This document shows, in pieces, positions 1 to 7,905 of a DNA stretch of 64,000 nucleotides. This DNA comes from Verrucomicrobiota bacterium (GTDB lineage Bacteria > Verrucomicrobiota > Verrucomicrobiia > JABWAM01): contig JAHFSY010000005.1 in assembly GCA_023269615.1 (NCBI GenBank), positions 1 through 64,000 on the forward strand, written 5' to 3'. The notes beneath the pieces are model-generated. The model worked only from the letters and a program-made list of their open reading frames with translations. It was not told the DNA's origin and did not search any database. Both the position numbers and the translations under genes were made by a program. Numbering within the stretch: the stretch's first letter is position 1; each line of letters opens with the position of its first letter.

Positions 1-105
1 CCAAGCGCTTTTGCCGCCGATTTTTCTTCCCCCATGGGGGAAGATGGCAGTAAGGAAGACATCAACACCAACCAGGTAAGACTATATTTCGGAGGTGTCC
101 ACTAA
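1..105 (+). CDS. Possible 3' end of an unidentified gene (partial)
   Basis: A reading frame is open from the first base and stops at a TAA at 103-105. It encodes 34 residues ending in LYFGGVH. I do not recognise the product, and the stretch is too short to separate from chance. It abuts the broken transposase that ends at 112, so it may be part of the sequence into which the transposase fragment was joined. Confidence 0.2.
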   Translation, partial: PSAFAADFSSPMGEDGSKEDINTNQVRLYFGGVH

Positions 106-111
106 AGCCTG

Positions 112-441
112 TCAGGTCAGGACAAGTTTGGTGTCCGCACAAATGGCAACCCACGTCCAAACATCCCCGATTCCGAATTTGCCTTTCATGGCCTTCGGCA
201 CGTTCTGCTGTTTGGCGTAGCAAAAATTCCAAATCTCGTCCGCTTGAATGTTCGTGCATTTCAGATTGCGGAGAGTCTTGTCCTGATATTCGGCGCACGC
301 GGTTCCCAAATCCGCCAGCAGCTTCATGATCGTTGTGCGGTGAATCCCGGTGATCCGGGTTGTGGCGCGGAGGCTGTTGCCCTCGACGAGACAAGAGACG
401 ATTCGCGCACGATCTTCTGTATTCAATTTGTTCATGCGCAC
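112..441 (-). pseudogene. IS1-family transposase, N-terminal fragment
   Basis: This 109-residue frame resembles the start of IS1-type transposases. A helix-turn-helix-like region (residues about 8-45, with LVEGNSLRATTRITG) is followed by the conserved QADEIWNFCYAKQ block and DVWTWVAICADTKL. Full-length relatives continue for roughly another 100 or more residues carrying the rest of the DDE catalytic domain. Here the frame stops just after ADTKLVLT and the adjoining sequence gives no continuation in any frame, so the gene is cut off. I see no terminal inverted repeats. It is a remnant and cannot be an active element on its own. Confidence 0.7.
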
Positions 442-497
442 AGTATGCTTGAGCGGTCAAGGTTCGTCAAGTTATTTTTTCAAGCATATGTTAAATA

Positions 498-537
498 ATG
501 CTTGCATTATAGGCTAAAAGTGGCACTATGCAAGCAT
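498..537. promoter_or_regulatory. Inverted repeat upstream of the P63C gene (candidate operator)
   Basis: ATGCTTGCAT at 498-507 is mirrored by ATGCAAGCAT at 528-537, with 20 bases between the arms. The repeat sits 18 bases before the ATG at 555. A further AAGCAT half-site lies at 482-487. Spacing and symmetry suit a repressor dimer site overlapping the promoter, but no good -35/-10 pair is evident, so the regulatory role is inferred. Confidence 0.4.
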
Positions 538-554
538 AAACACAAAGGAATACC

Positions 555-1592
555 ATGCGCATCGAAGAAATTACTGGTAAAGCTGCCGGAGGATATGCCC
601 GAGCAGATGCATTGACTAAAGAAGAACGTACATTAATTGCAAAAAAAGCCGCTCTTAAGCGGTGGTCTGGAGAAATTAAAGAAGCCACTCACGGATCACC
701 CGATCATCCTCTGCGCATAGGCAATGTAGATTTGCCTTGCTACGTTTTGGAAGGAGAGATTCGCGTATTGACGCAACGTGGTATGCAAACAGGGATAGGA
801 ATGTCCACAAGCGGCGGCTCAAGCGGTGCGCACCGACTTGCATTATTTATTGAAAACCTCGCCGATAAGGGGGTGGATTGCAAAGACTTGGCCATGCGCA
901 TCAGGAATCCAATCCATTTTCGCCCCGGAGGCGGTGGCTACGCCGCCTATGGATATGAAGCAACAATTCTTGCTGATATTTGTGATGCGGTTCTCGCGGC
1001 CAGAAAAAAAGGTGGCATTTTATCCACACAGCAAACACACATCGCCGACCAGTGCGAAATTTTAGTCAGGGGGTTTGCTCGCATTGGAATCATTGCTCTC
1101 ATTGATGAAGCCACAGGATTTCAGATCGATAGAAAAAAAGATGCCTTAGCTAAAATTCTTGAAGCATTTGTTGCAAAAGAACTGCAACCATATTTGACCA
1201 CATTCCCAAGCGATTTTTATGAAGGAATGTTCACACTGCGAGGTCTAAACTTTCAAAAAGACAGCGTTAAACGCCCCCCGTACTTCGGCCATTTAACTAA
1301 TGATGTAGTTTATAAAAGACTGGCTCCTGGCGTTTTGGAAGAATTGAAAAAGATCACTCCGAGGAATGAAAAAGGACAATTAAAGCATCGATTTTTTCAA
1401 CACCTAACCTCCAACACTGGTTATCCAAAATTGAGGGAACGGCTCGGTTCAATAGTCACCCTCATGAAATTAAGCACTAATTGGAAAGATTTTATGGATA
1501 AGCTCGATAGAATCCATCCCAAGTATGGCGAAACCATGATGTTGCCTTTTGATGAATACAGGGATGAACAGGATAGCGGAAAGGGTCTTTAA
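555..1592 (+). CDS. P63C-domain protein
   Basis: This 345-residue protein carries the features of the P63C family, a domain of unknown biochemical function found in phage and mobile-element proteins. The signature C-terminal block YGETMMLPFDEYRDE is at about residues 322-336. Near the N-terminus (about residues 15-37) is a motif RADALTKEERTLIAKKAA..RW, which closely matches the short basic protein encoded convergently next door. An AAAGGA Shine-Dalgarno lies 6 bases before the ATG. The gene is richer in A and T than its neighbours and sits beside a transposase fragment and an inverted-repeat operator candidate, all of which suggest horizontal acquisition. Its 3' end overlaps the convergent gene by 4 bases. 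No enzymatic function can be assigned. Confidence 0.75.
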   Translation: MRIEEITGKAAGGYARADALTKEERTLIAKKAALKRWSGEIKEATHGSPDHPLRIGNVDLPCYVLEGEIRVLTQRGMQTGIGMSTSGGSSGAHRLALFIENLADKGVDCKDLAMRIRNPIHFRPGGGGYAAYGYEATILADICDAVLAARKKGGILSTQQTHIADQCEILVRGFARIGIIALIDEATGFQIDRKKDALAKILEAFVAKELQPYLTTFPSDFYEGMFTLRGLNFQKDSVKRPPYFGHLTNDVVYKRLAPGVLEELKKITPRNEKGQLKHRFFQHLTSNTGYPKLRERLGSIVTLMKLSTNWKDFMDKLDRIHPKYGETMMLPFDEYRDEQDSGKGL

Positions 1593-1828
1593 GATTTATT
1601 CCAGCGTTTTTCGGCAGCTTTCTTGGCGATAGCTTTCCTTTGGGAGGCGGTAAGGCTTGCTGCCCTCGCCTTCCCGCCCTTCAATCCTCCCAGCCTCCCC
1701 AGCGCGACAGCAGCAGGGTTCTTGGCTGGCTTCTCGGGCTGGGCTTGCGATGTGACCGCTTCGACGTGTTGAACGAGTGAAGCCGCGATTTGATTGATGT
1801 CCTTGGGTGTGCTTGAGCGTTTATGCAT
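1589..1828 (-). CDS. Small basic protein with GGLKGGKARAASL motif
   Basis: This 79-residue basic protein has a flexible N-terminus and a C-terminal block, LGRLGGLKGGKARAASL followed by TASQRKAIAKKAAEKRW. Short proteins with this block are widespread in bacteria and are usually left as hypothetical; the glycine-lysine run suggests nucleic-acid contact, but that is inference. The last 25 residues match the N-terminal motif of the convergent P63C protein (RA..LT..eR..IAKKAA.kRW). The two genes overlap tail to tail by 4 bases. No clear ribosome binding site supports the ATG at 1828. Confidence 0.6.
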   Translation of the reverse strand: MHKRSSTPKDINQIAASLVQHVEAVTSQAQPEKPAKNPAAVALGRLGGLKGGKARAASLTASQRKAIAKKAAEKRWNKS

Positions 1829-2013
1829 GCCTCACGTTCGCATGACGGGAACGGAATGCAAGCGGTTTTTGGATTTCCTAGATTCAAACTGTACCACTAC
1901 CTCGTCAAGTGGATTTGGATCTCCGATTTGGATCTCAATCCCGGGTGTTGGATGCTCAATGATTGACTATTCAGACTTCCTCCGACATCGTCCCGCCTTT
2001 TACCAAACCACCC

Positions 2014-3021
2014 ATGAAAACCACTTCCATTGCATTGATCGGCGCGGGCTACATTGCGGGTGAGCACGCGCGCGCGCTGAAACAGATTCCCGAGGCGAAA
2101 CTTGTCACGGTTTTTGACGCAGCGCGCGACCGCGCCGAAAAACTTGCCGCCTCCTACAAGATGAAGGTTGTCGATTCCTACAAGCAGGCGGTGGAAAGCG
2201 CGGACATGGTGTGGATCTGCTCTCCCCCCTTGCTGCACGAGAAACAGATCACTGAGGCGCTGAAGGCCGGGCACAATGTCTTCTGCGAAAAACCGCTCGC
2301 GCTTTCCATGAAAGCCATGAAAGCCATGGCGGCGGCTGAGAAAAAATCCGGGAAGCACGTCGCCATCGGCCATAGCAACCGTTACTACCCGGCATACCGT
2401 AAGGCGCGGGACATTTTTGCCTCGGGCGAGCTCGGCAAATTTGTTTCCGTCTGGTCTCAACGAATGGGCCATTACCCGCGCGAACAAATCCCGCCCTGGC
2501 GTCTCAGCGTGGCCCAATGCGGGGGCATGACGGTTGAAGTGGGCGTTCATGAACTGGATTTCATTCACTGGGTCGGAGGCGAAGTGGAATCCGTTTTTGC
2601 CCAGCAGGCGTGCGCCGTTCTCAACCCTCCCGATTACGATGATTCGCTGAGCGCCGTGTTTCGTTTCAAGAAGGGCGGGTTCGGCCGTCTTGACCTGAGC
2701 TGGGCCTGCGGCCAGGACATTGCCAATCGCGGGATCCTGGGCAACAAGGGATCATTGATGGTGGACATGTGGTGCAAGAGCGTGGAAGTGGGTCCTTTGT
2801 ACGGCAAACGCCGGTCCATCCCGACCCAGTCACCGGTGCATCCCAAAACCAACGAAAACCTCGCGTTCCTCTGGCAGGCACGCGAAGTATTGCAGCGGTT
2901 CGCGGCCAACAAGCCTCATGCCGTGGGCATCCGCGAGGGCACCGCCGCCGTGCAGCTTGCAATCGCCCTGAGAAAATCCGCGCGGACAAATCGGGTTGTG
3001 AAACTTTCCGAAGTGAAGTGA
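2014..3021 (+). CDS. Gfo/Idh/MocA family oxidoreductase
   Basis: This NAD(P)-dependent oxidoreductase belongs to the glucose-fructose oxidoreductase/inositol dehydrogenase family (335 aa, usual length). The Rossmann dinucleotide site is at the very N-terminus (GAGYIAGEHA), followed by the family EKPLAL motif at about residues 92-97 and the catalytic GVHELDFIHW block at about 177-186. The substrate is probably a sugar or polyol and cannot be named. I chose the ATG at 2014 rather than the upstream TTG at 1963, because the family begins immediately before the beta-strand leading into GxGxxG. The gene stands alone between the accessory patch and a convergent regulator-like gene. Confidence 0.9.
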   Translation: MKTTSIALIGAGYIAGEHARALKQIPEAKLVTVFDAARDRAEKLAASYKMKVVDSYKQAVESADMVWICSPPLLHEKQITEALKAGHNVFCEKPLALSMKAMKAMAAAEKKSGKHVAIGHSNRYYPAYRKARDIFASGELGKFVSVWSQRMGHYPREQIPPWRLSVAQCGGMTVEVGVHELDFIHWVGGEVESVFAQQACAVLNPPDYDDSLSAVFRFKKGGFGRLDLSWACGQDIANRGILGNKGSLMVDMWCKSVEVGPLYGKRRSIPTQSPVHPKTNENLAFLWQAREVLQRFAANKPHAVGIREGTAAVQLAIALRKSARTNRVVKLSEVK

Positions 3022-3054
3022 TGGCTTTGCGCCTTCGCGTGAAACTCTGCTAGA

Positions 3055-3588
3055 TCAACTTTCCGGCAACGCCCATTCCTTCGCCAGCAGATCCTGCAAT
3101 TCCTTCATTTCGTCGGTGCTGCCGGCGCCCCGGTTTTCCATGAAGAGTTTCACGTAGGCCTCGTTCACGAGGCGGAGTTTTTTGGAAAGGACCAGGCCGA
3201 TGACGCGAAGGAGCTTGAATGCCACGATGGGATTTTCCGTCACCGCGGTTTCCAGCGTCTGCCGCTGGATAACGAGGCTTTCCACCGCGGTCTTGGCAAT
3301 CGCCATGGCCATGGTTTTCTGCGGGATGGCCGAGAGCAGGCCGCCCTCGCCGAGGAGACTGCCGGCCACCAGCTCGGCCACCACCACATCCTGTCCTCCA
3401 AAGCGTTTGCGAATCTCCACCACGCCGCGCAACAAAATGTGCGTGACCTCGCTGTTCTCCCCCTCCTGCATCAGCACGGCTCCCTCGGCAAAACTTCCGG
3501 CTTCGATCCTCGCAGCCAGGTATTCGAGTTCATCCGGCTGGAAGTCCGAAAAGGCCGGCAATACTTTCAGGATGCTTGATGTGTCCAT
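3055..3588 (-). CDS. Cyclic nucleotide-binding domain protein
   Basis: This 177-residue protein consists of one CRP/PKA-type cyclic nucleotide-binding beta-roll (residues about 8-125; GSFAEGAVLMQEGE near the start, GSLLGEGGLLSAI in the phosphate-binding cassette) followed by a helical tail. The usual Arg-containing cassette is atypical here, so ligand binding is uncertain. There is no C-terminal helix-turn-helix, so it is not a CRP-type transcription factor by itself and may be a signalling or scaffold module. The ATG at 3588 has a GGAG site 7 bases upstream and is preferred over the in-frame ATG at 3621. Confidence 0.85.
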   Translation of the reverse strand: MDTSSILKVLPAFSDFQPDELEYLAARIEAGSFAEGAVLMQEGENSEVTHILLRGVVEIRKRFGGQDVVVAELVAGSLLGEGGLLSAIPQKTMAMAIAKTAVESLVIQRQTLETAVTENPIVAFKLLRVIGLVLSKKLRLVNEAYVKLFMENRGAGSTDEMKELQDLLAKEWALPES

Positions 3589-3636
3589 GATTGTTTCTCC
3601 TTTTGAGCGTTGATGCCTCAATTAAAAACTGATTTT

Positions 3637-3733
3637 GCCACGGATGGAACACGGATTTTGCCGATGGGTGCGACCCACCGGCTCGGGTGTGCCCGAGCCG
3701 ATCATCCGTGTCAATCCGTGTTTCATCCGTGGC
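3637..3733. repeat. Nested palindromic intergenic repeat
   Basis: Outer arms at 3637-3656 and 3714-3733 are inverted copies matching at 19 of 20 bases and built on the word CACGGAT. Inside is a perfect stem, GGCTCGGG/CCCGAGCC with a TGTG loop (3680-3699), and a smaller stem GGGT/ACCC. It lies just beyond the stop codon of the polX gene and upstream of the cNMP gene, so its transcript could end or protect the polX message. No U-tract marks it as a classical terminator. Confidence 0.7.
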
Positions 3734-3746
3734 TGATTCACGGTTT

Positions 3747-5483
3747 TTATTTCCGTTTCAAAAGCCTGAGTGCTTCCGCCGTGCTGCGAGTATTGAGCAC
3801 ATCCGACGCTCGAAGCCAGCCCTTCCGCGCGGCACCCACGCCCTGCGAGACCTGTGATAATTCCCCGGTGGAATGCGCGTCGGGATTGATCGAGCACATC
3901 ACGCCCTTGTCTCTCGCTCCTTTCCACCAGCGCCAGTCCAGCTCCATTCGCGTCGGGGTGCAGTTCAATTCGATGATCGTCCGGTTGGCTGCCGCCGCCT
4001 CGATCACGGCGTTGATGTCGAGTTTGTAAGACTCGCGCGAAAGCAGGAGACGTCCCGTCAGGTGTCCGAGCATCGTGATATGCGGGCTGGAGATTGCCCG
4101 GAGGACCCGCGCCGTCTGCTTCGCCTCGTCATTCGTGAATCCCTGGTGGATGGATGCCACGGCATAATCGAGGCGCGCAAGCAACTCGTCTGAAAAGTCG
4201 AGGGCGCCGTCGGCAAGGATGTCCACCTCGCTTCCCTTGAAGAGACGGAATTTCACCCCTTCGCCGGCAAAGCGCGCGTTCAGTTTTTCGATTTCCTTCA
4301 TCTGGGCTTCAAGGCGTTTCTCGTTGAGCCCGTTTGCGACGGCGGAAGACTTGCTGTGATCGGCGATGCCGAGATATTCCCATCCGAGCGTGATGGCGGC
4401 GCGGGCCATTTCCTCGAGCGTGTTGCTTCCGTCACTCGCTTGCGTATGGCAATGAAACGTGCCGCGGATGTCCTTTTCGGAAACAAGCTTCGGAAGATCC
4501 TTCTTCTCGGAGGCAACGACTTCGCCCATGTCCTCGCGCAGCTCGGGCTCCACATATTGGAGGCCGAGGTCGTCGTAGATGGCGGCCTCGTCCTTGCATG
4601 GGATCAACTTTTCCTTCGACGCCTTGATCTCGAACAGGCCGTATTCATTCAACTTTTTCCCCTGCTCAATCGAGCGCTGGCGCATGGCGATGTTGTGCTC
4701 CTTCGAACCGGTGAAGTAGGCGAGCGTGAAAGGGAATTCCTCGTCGGAGACACAGCGCACGTCGGCCTGGATTCCGATATCGAGCATCACGCTGGACTTG
4801 GTCTTCCCCTGGTTCGTGACCTTGTCCACCTGCGGTAACGTGGTGAAAAGTTTCATCACGGTTTCGGGGTCCCTGGTGGAGACCACGAAATCGAGATCGC
4901 GAACGAGCTCCTTTTTGCGGCGGAGACTCCCGGCCATTTCCACGCGTTTCACGACGGGACATTTTTTCAGGGCGTCGAAAATGGGAACAGCCGCGTGCCA
5001 TGCCTCGAGGTACAGGAATTGGCCGCGATATTTTTCGAGGTTGGCAATGCCCTCCATGATCTTCGCCTGGGTCTTCTCCCCGAAACCCTCAAGCTTCGCC
5101 ACCATGTTGCGCTCGCAGGAGAGGCGGAGGTCGCCGAGGGAATCGATCTGCAATTTTTCCCAGAGCACCTTCACTTTTTTCGGCCCGAGGCCCGGCACAC
5201 GCAGGCAGTCGAGCAGGCCGGGTGGAAACGAAGATTTCAATTCGTCGTAGTATTTCAACTTCCCGGTCTGAAAAAGCTCCGTGATCTTTTCCGTGAGCGC
5301 CGCGCCGATCCCCTTGACCTCTCCGAGCTTCTCCTCGCGGATCAAGGCCCCAAGGTCCTGCTGCAATGTCTCGAGCGTGCGCGCGGCGTTGGAATAGGCG
5401 AGCGACTTGAAGCGGTTCTCGCCCTTGAGATCGAGCAGGACGGCGATCTCCTTCAGCACGTCAGCGATTGCGTTTTTATCCAT
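3747..5483 (-). CDS. polX: DNA polymerase/3'-5' exonuclease PolX
   Basis: This family X DNA polymerase is used in gap filling during base-excision repair (578 aa, the usual bacterial PolX length). Domains in order: an 8-kDa helix-hairpin-helix region (about 1-80, with KGIGAALTEKI), a second HhH (PGLGPKKVKVLW, about 95-107), the nucleotidyl-transfer palm with GSLRRKKE and RDLDFVVS supplying two catalytic aspartates and ADVRCV the third, and a C-terminal PHP phosphoesterase domain starting at FHCHTQASDG (about 335) and ending with a NPDAH motif. All key residues appear intact. The ATG at 5483 fits the family; the longer frame to 5645 adds unrelated residues. It lies 19 bases downstream of the beta-CASP nuclease gene and is probably cotranscribed with it. 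Confidence 0.95.
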   Translation of the reverse strand: MDKNAIADVLKEIAVLLDLKGENRFKSLAYSNAARTLETLQQDLGALIREEKLGEVKGIGAALTEKITELFQTGKLKYYDELKSSFPPGLLDCLRVPGLGPKKVKVLWEKLQIDSLGDLRLSCERNMVAKLEGFGEKTQAKIMEGIANLEKYRGQFLYLEAWHAAVPIFDALKKCPVVKRVEMAGSLRRKKELVRDLDFVVSTRDPETVMKLFTTLPQVDKVTNQGKTKSSVMLDIGIQADVRCVSDEEFPFTLAYFTGSKEHNIAMRQRSIEQGKKLNEYGLFEIKASKEKLIPCKDEAAIYDDLGLQYVEPELREDMGEVVASEKKDLPKLVSEKDIRGTFHCHTQASDGSNTLEEMARAAITLGWEYLGIADHSKSSAVANGLNEKRLEAQMKEIEKLNARFAGEGVKFRLFKGSEVDILADGALDFSDELLARLDYAVASIHQGFTNDEAKQTARVLRAISSPHITMLGHLTGRLLLSRESYKLDINAVIEAAAANRTIIELNCTPTRMELDWRWWKGARDKGVMCSINPDAHSTGELSQVSQGVGAARKGWLRASDVLNTRSTAEALRLLKRK

Positions 5484-5502
5484 GGAAATTAACGGTGAAT
5501 CC

Positions 5503-6843
5503 TCACAGCTCGATCGTCTCGCCGCTGGGAGGAATGATGATCTTTGATTCGGGAAGTTTCTGTGACAGTTCGTTGCGAAACCATTCGAGGCTGGCGGCCT
5601 CTCCGTGGACAAGCAGCACGTTGCGTGGGCGCACCTTGCACACATATTCCATCATGTCATTGCGTTCGCAGTGGGAGCTGAAGTTAAAATTGTCCACGCG
5701 GCATTTCAAATCCACCTCGCCCGCGTCGCCGCCCAGGTCGGCGCGGCCGCCCTGTCCGGCCGCCTTCACCTTTCCTGCAGGCGAGGCGGGATCCACGTAG
5801 CCGATGAAGAAAATTGAATGCCGCTCGTCCGGCGCCATGCGCTGCGTCATGAGATGCGACATGGTGCGGGGCGTCATCATCCCCGAGGAAACCAGCAGCA
5901 GGCGGCCGCGGCCGATCTTCATCTTGAGCGCATCCTTGCGCTCGAGAACCATGAGGTTGAGATTGTTCTCGAGCTTGAAGCCGTTGCAAACGCGCGGGAC
6001 CCGGTTTGCAAGCTCGTCATAAATCTCGTTGTAAGTGCTCGCGAGCCCGCCGATGTACAGCATCTGGTCTGGCAGCACGCGCTCCTTGATCAGGTCGTGG
6101 ATGATCTTGAGGGCCTCCTGTGTTTTCCCGAGGGCAAAGCAGGGAATGAGGACGCTTCCGCCGCGCGCGTAGGTTTCGATGATGGATTGTGCCAGGCGAT
6201 TGACTTCATGATCCCAGCTGTTGCCAGCGGGCGTGGCGCCGCGCGTGCATTCGATCACCATGGTGTCAGGCCGCTTTTCGGGAAATTGTGCCCCACGCGT
6301 GATCATCATGTCTGCAAAGCGGACATCACCAGTATAAAAGAGCGAATGGCCTCCTGATTCGATCCAGATGCCGGCGGCACCCTGCACATGGCCCGCTTCG
6401 TGGAACGAGATTTTCGAGCCTCCGAGTTCGAATTCGCGTGCGCAGGGAACCACCTCGAAACGGTCCGTGACGTGATCCACCTGGCCGTGCGTGAAAAATG
6501 GGTATTCGGGCAGGTGCAATTCATTCCGCTGCTTGCTCATCACGCTTGCCGAATTATGCAGCGCACGGTCGGCGATGAGACTTGTGCCATACGTCATGTA
6601 CGCGCGTGTTTCGGGATGGTCGCTCATCACCACGGGCATGGATCCCAGGTGGTCGAGATGGCTGTGGCTCAGCAGGATCGCGTCGAGCGGCTTGCTTGAA
6701 AGCAGCCCAAGATGTGGCAGGGCGGCGTTGCCATCCATCTTCGGATGGGTGCCGCTGTCGAGAAGGAAGCCGCGGTCGCCAGCCTGCACGTGATAACTGT
6801 TGGCGCCGATTTCGTTCGCGCGTGTAAGGTTTGTGAATTGCAT
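5503..6843 (-). CDS. MBL-fold beta-CASP ribonuclease-like protein
   Basis: This 446-residue metallo-beta-lactamase-fold nuclease belongs to the beta-CASP group (relatives of CPSF73/RNase J-like exonucleases). The metal-binding SHSHLDHLG motif is at about residues 59-67, GDVRFAD supplies the downstream Asp, the beta-CASP cap carries SSGMM, and the C-terminal histidines are in FSSHCER and LLVHGE. The ending SGETIEL is typical of the family. Substrate is probably RNA, acting in the cytoplasm. The ATG at 6843 is preferred to an upstream in-frame start because the conserved N-terminal strand begins there. It sits just upstream of polX on the same strand. Confidence 0.9.
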   Translation of the reverse strand: MQFTNLTRANEIGANSYHVQAGDRGFLLDSGTHPKMDGNAALPHLGLLSSKPLDAILLSHSHLDHLGSMPVVMSDHPETRAYMTYGTSLIADRALHNSASVMSKQRNELHLPEYPFFTHGQVDHVTDRFEVVPCAREFELGGSKISFHEAGHVQGAAGIWIESGGHSLFYTGDVRFADMMITRGAQFPEKRPDTMVIECTRGATPAGNSWDHEVNRLAQSIIETYARGGSVLIPCFALGKTQEALKIIHDLIKERVLPDQMLYIGGLASTYNEIYDELANRVPRVCNGFKLENNLNLMVLERKDALKMKIGRGRLLLVSSGMMTPRTMSHLMTQRMAPDERHSIFFIGYVDPASPAGKVKAAGQGGRADLGGDAGEVDLKCRVDNFNFSSHCERNDMMEYVCKVRPRNVLLVHGEAASLEWFRNELSQKLPESKIIIPPSGETIEL

Positions 6844-6931
6844 GCGCGGGAGTCGGAGATTGAGAAGTAAGGAACGCGTTGCCCTCCGCAAGGGATAGCA
6901 GGCCGATGGGTTTCATGCCCATCTTAAAAAA

Positions 6932-7717
6932 TCAAAACAAGGCTCCGTATCCGCGCGGGTCAATTTCCACCTCGAGGTAGCCGACGGCGAGCGCGGCCTG
7001 GATGACCTGGTCGCGGACCGGCGTGCTTTTTACGCGCGTCAGCTCGTCGGGGGCGATCTCGATGCGGGCGCGTATTCCGTGATGGCGCAGGCGAAAAATG
7101 CGGAAGCCAAGCGCTCGAATGGATGCCTCGCCCGCTTCGATTTGTGCCAGGGCGCCGGTCGTGACCGGCGTGCCGTGGGGGATGCGCGAGGAGAGGCAGG
7201 GCGAGGCGGGTTTGTCCGCGGTGGGGAGTCCCCAGCATGCGGAGAGGGCGCGCACGTCAGCTTTCGAAAGTCCCGCCTCTTTCAATGGCGCACGAACCTG
7301 GAATTCAGCGGCGGCTTTCGAGCCGGGGCGGGTGATTCCGGAATCCTCGGCATTTTCGCCGTATGCGAGCGTGGAGAAACCGCGCTTCATCGCAAGGCGC
7401 TCCATCTGCTCAAAGAGCGAGTGTTTGCAAAAGTAACAGCGGTTGGCAGGATTGGCGAGGTAGTCCGGGTTGTCGAATTCCGTGGTGTTCACCACCTCCA
7501 GGCGAGCGCCAATGGCACGGGAAAGTTTCAAGGCGGCTGCCAGTTCCGCACGGGGGAGACTGGGGCTGTCGGCAATCACACCCATCGCGCGGGGGCCGAG
7601 ACGCATGTGGGCGGCCTTGAGCAGGCAGGCGCTGTCCACGCCACCTGAATAAGCAACCAGCACGTTCGAGAACGAGTCCAGGATTTCCCCAAGTCGGATG
7701 GCATGCGCGTTGTCCAT
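6932..7717 (-). CDS. larE: ATP-dependent sacrificial sulfur transferase LarE-like
   Basis: This PP-loop ATP pyrophosphatase (261 aa) resembles LarE, which donates sulfur from its own cysteine during synthesis of the nickel-pincer cofactor of lactate racemase. The ATP-binding SGGVDS motif is at about residues 23-28. A CYFCK motif at about 111-115 and the conserved PCLSSRIPHGT block at about 172-182, which carries the candidate sulfur-donor cysteine, are both present. The partner genes larB and larC are not in this window, so the role may be cofactor synthesis for a distant racemase or a related sulfur transfer. The ATG at 7717 fits the family start. Confidence 0.88.
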   Translation of the reverse strand: MDNAHAIRLGEILDSFSNVLVAYSGGVDSACLLKAAHMRLGPRAMGVIADSPSLPRAELAAALKLSRAIGARLEVVNTTEFDNPDYLANPANRCYFCKHSLFEQMERLAMKRGFSTLAYGENAEDSGITRPGSKAAAEFQVRAPLKEAGLSKADVRALSACWGLPTADKPASPCLSSRIPHGTPVTTGALAQIEAGEASIRALGFRIFRLRHHGIRARIEIAPDELTRVKSTPVRDQVIQAALAVGYLEVEIDPRGYGALF

Positions 7718-7803
7718 GCCCCACAACCTAGCATGTCGCATGAAAACTACAATTCCCGCGTCGTGAAGTCACTCGCGCCAGCACACGGCTGTATGCCCTG
7801 CTG

Positions 7804-7838
7804 CCATTCCGCAATCCGCATTCCACAATCCGAAATAG
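7804..7838. repeat. Period-7 repeat array upstream of lptG
   Basis: Five consecutive heptads can be read here: CCATTCC, GCAATCC, GCATTCC, ACAATCC and GAAATAG. The array lies in the divergent gap between larE and lptG. It matches the heptad class seen at 51209-51324 (AATCCGA-like units). No coding or regulatory role is evident. Confidence 0.6.
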
Positions 7839-7905
7839 AATGTTGCCTTGCGGGAGAAATAGGCGTGCCAACGAAAGGCTGGGCGGGTAAAAAGAACTGT
7901 CGCCC

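Noticed and set aside
1897-2568. A 223-residue open frame antisense to the Gfo/Idh/MocA gene
   Set aside because: Shadow of a well-supported gene, with no recognisable motif.
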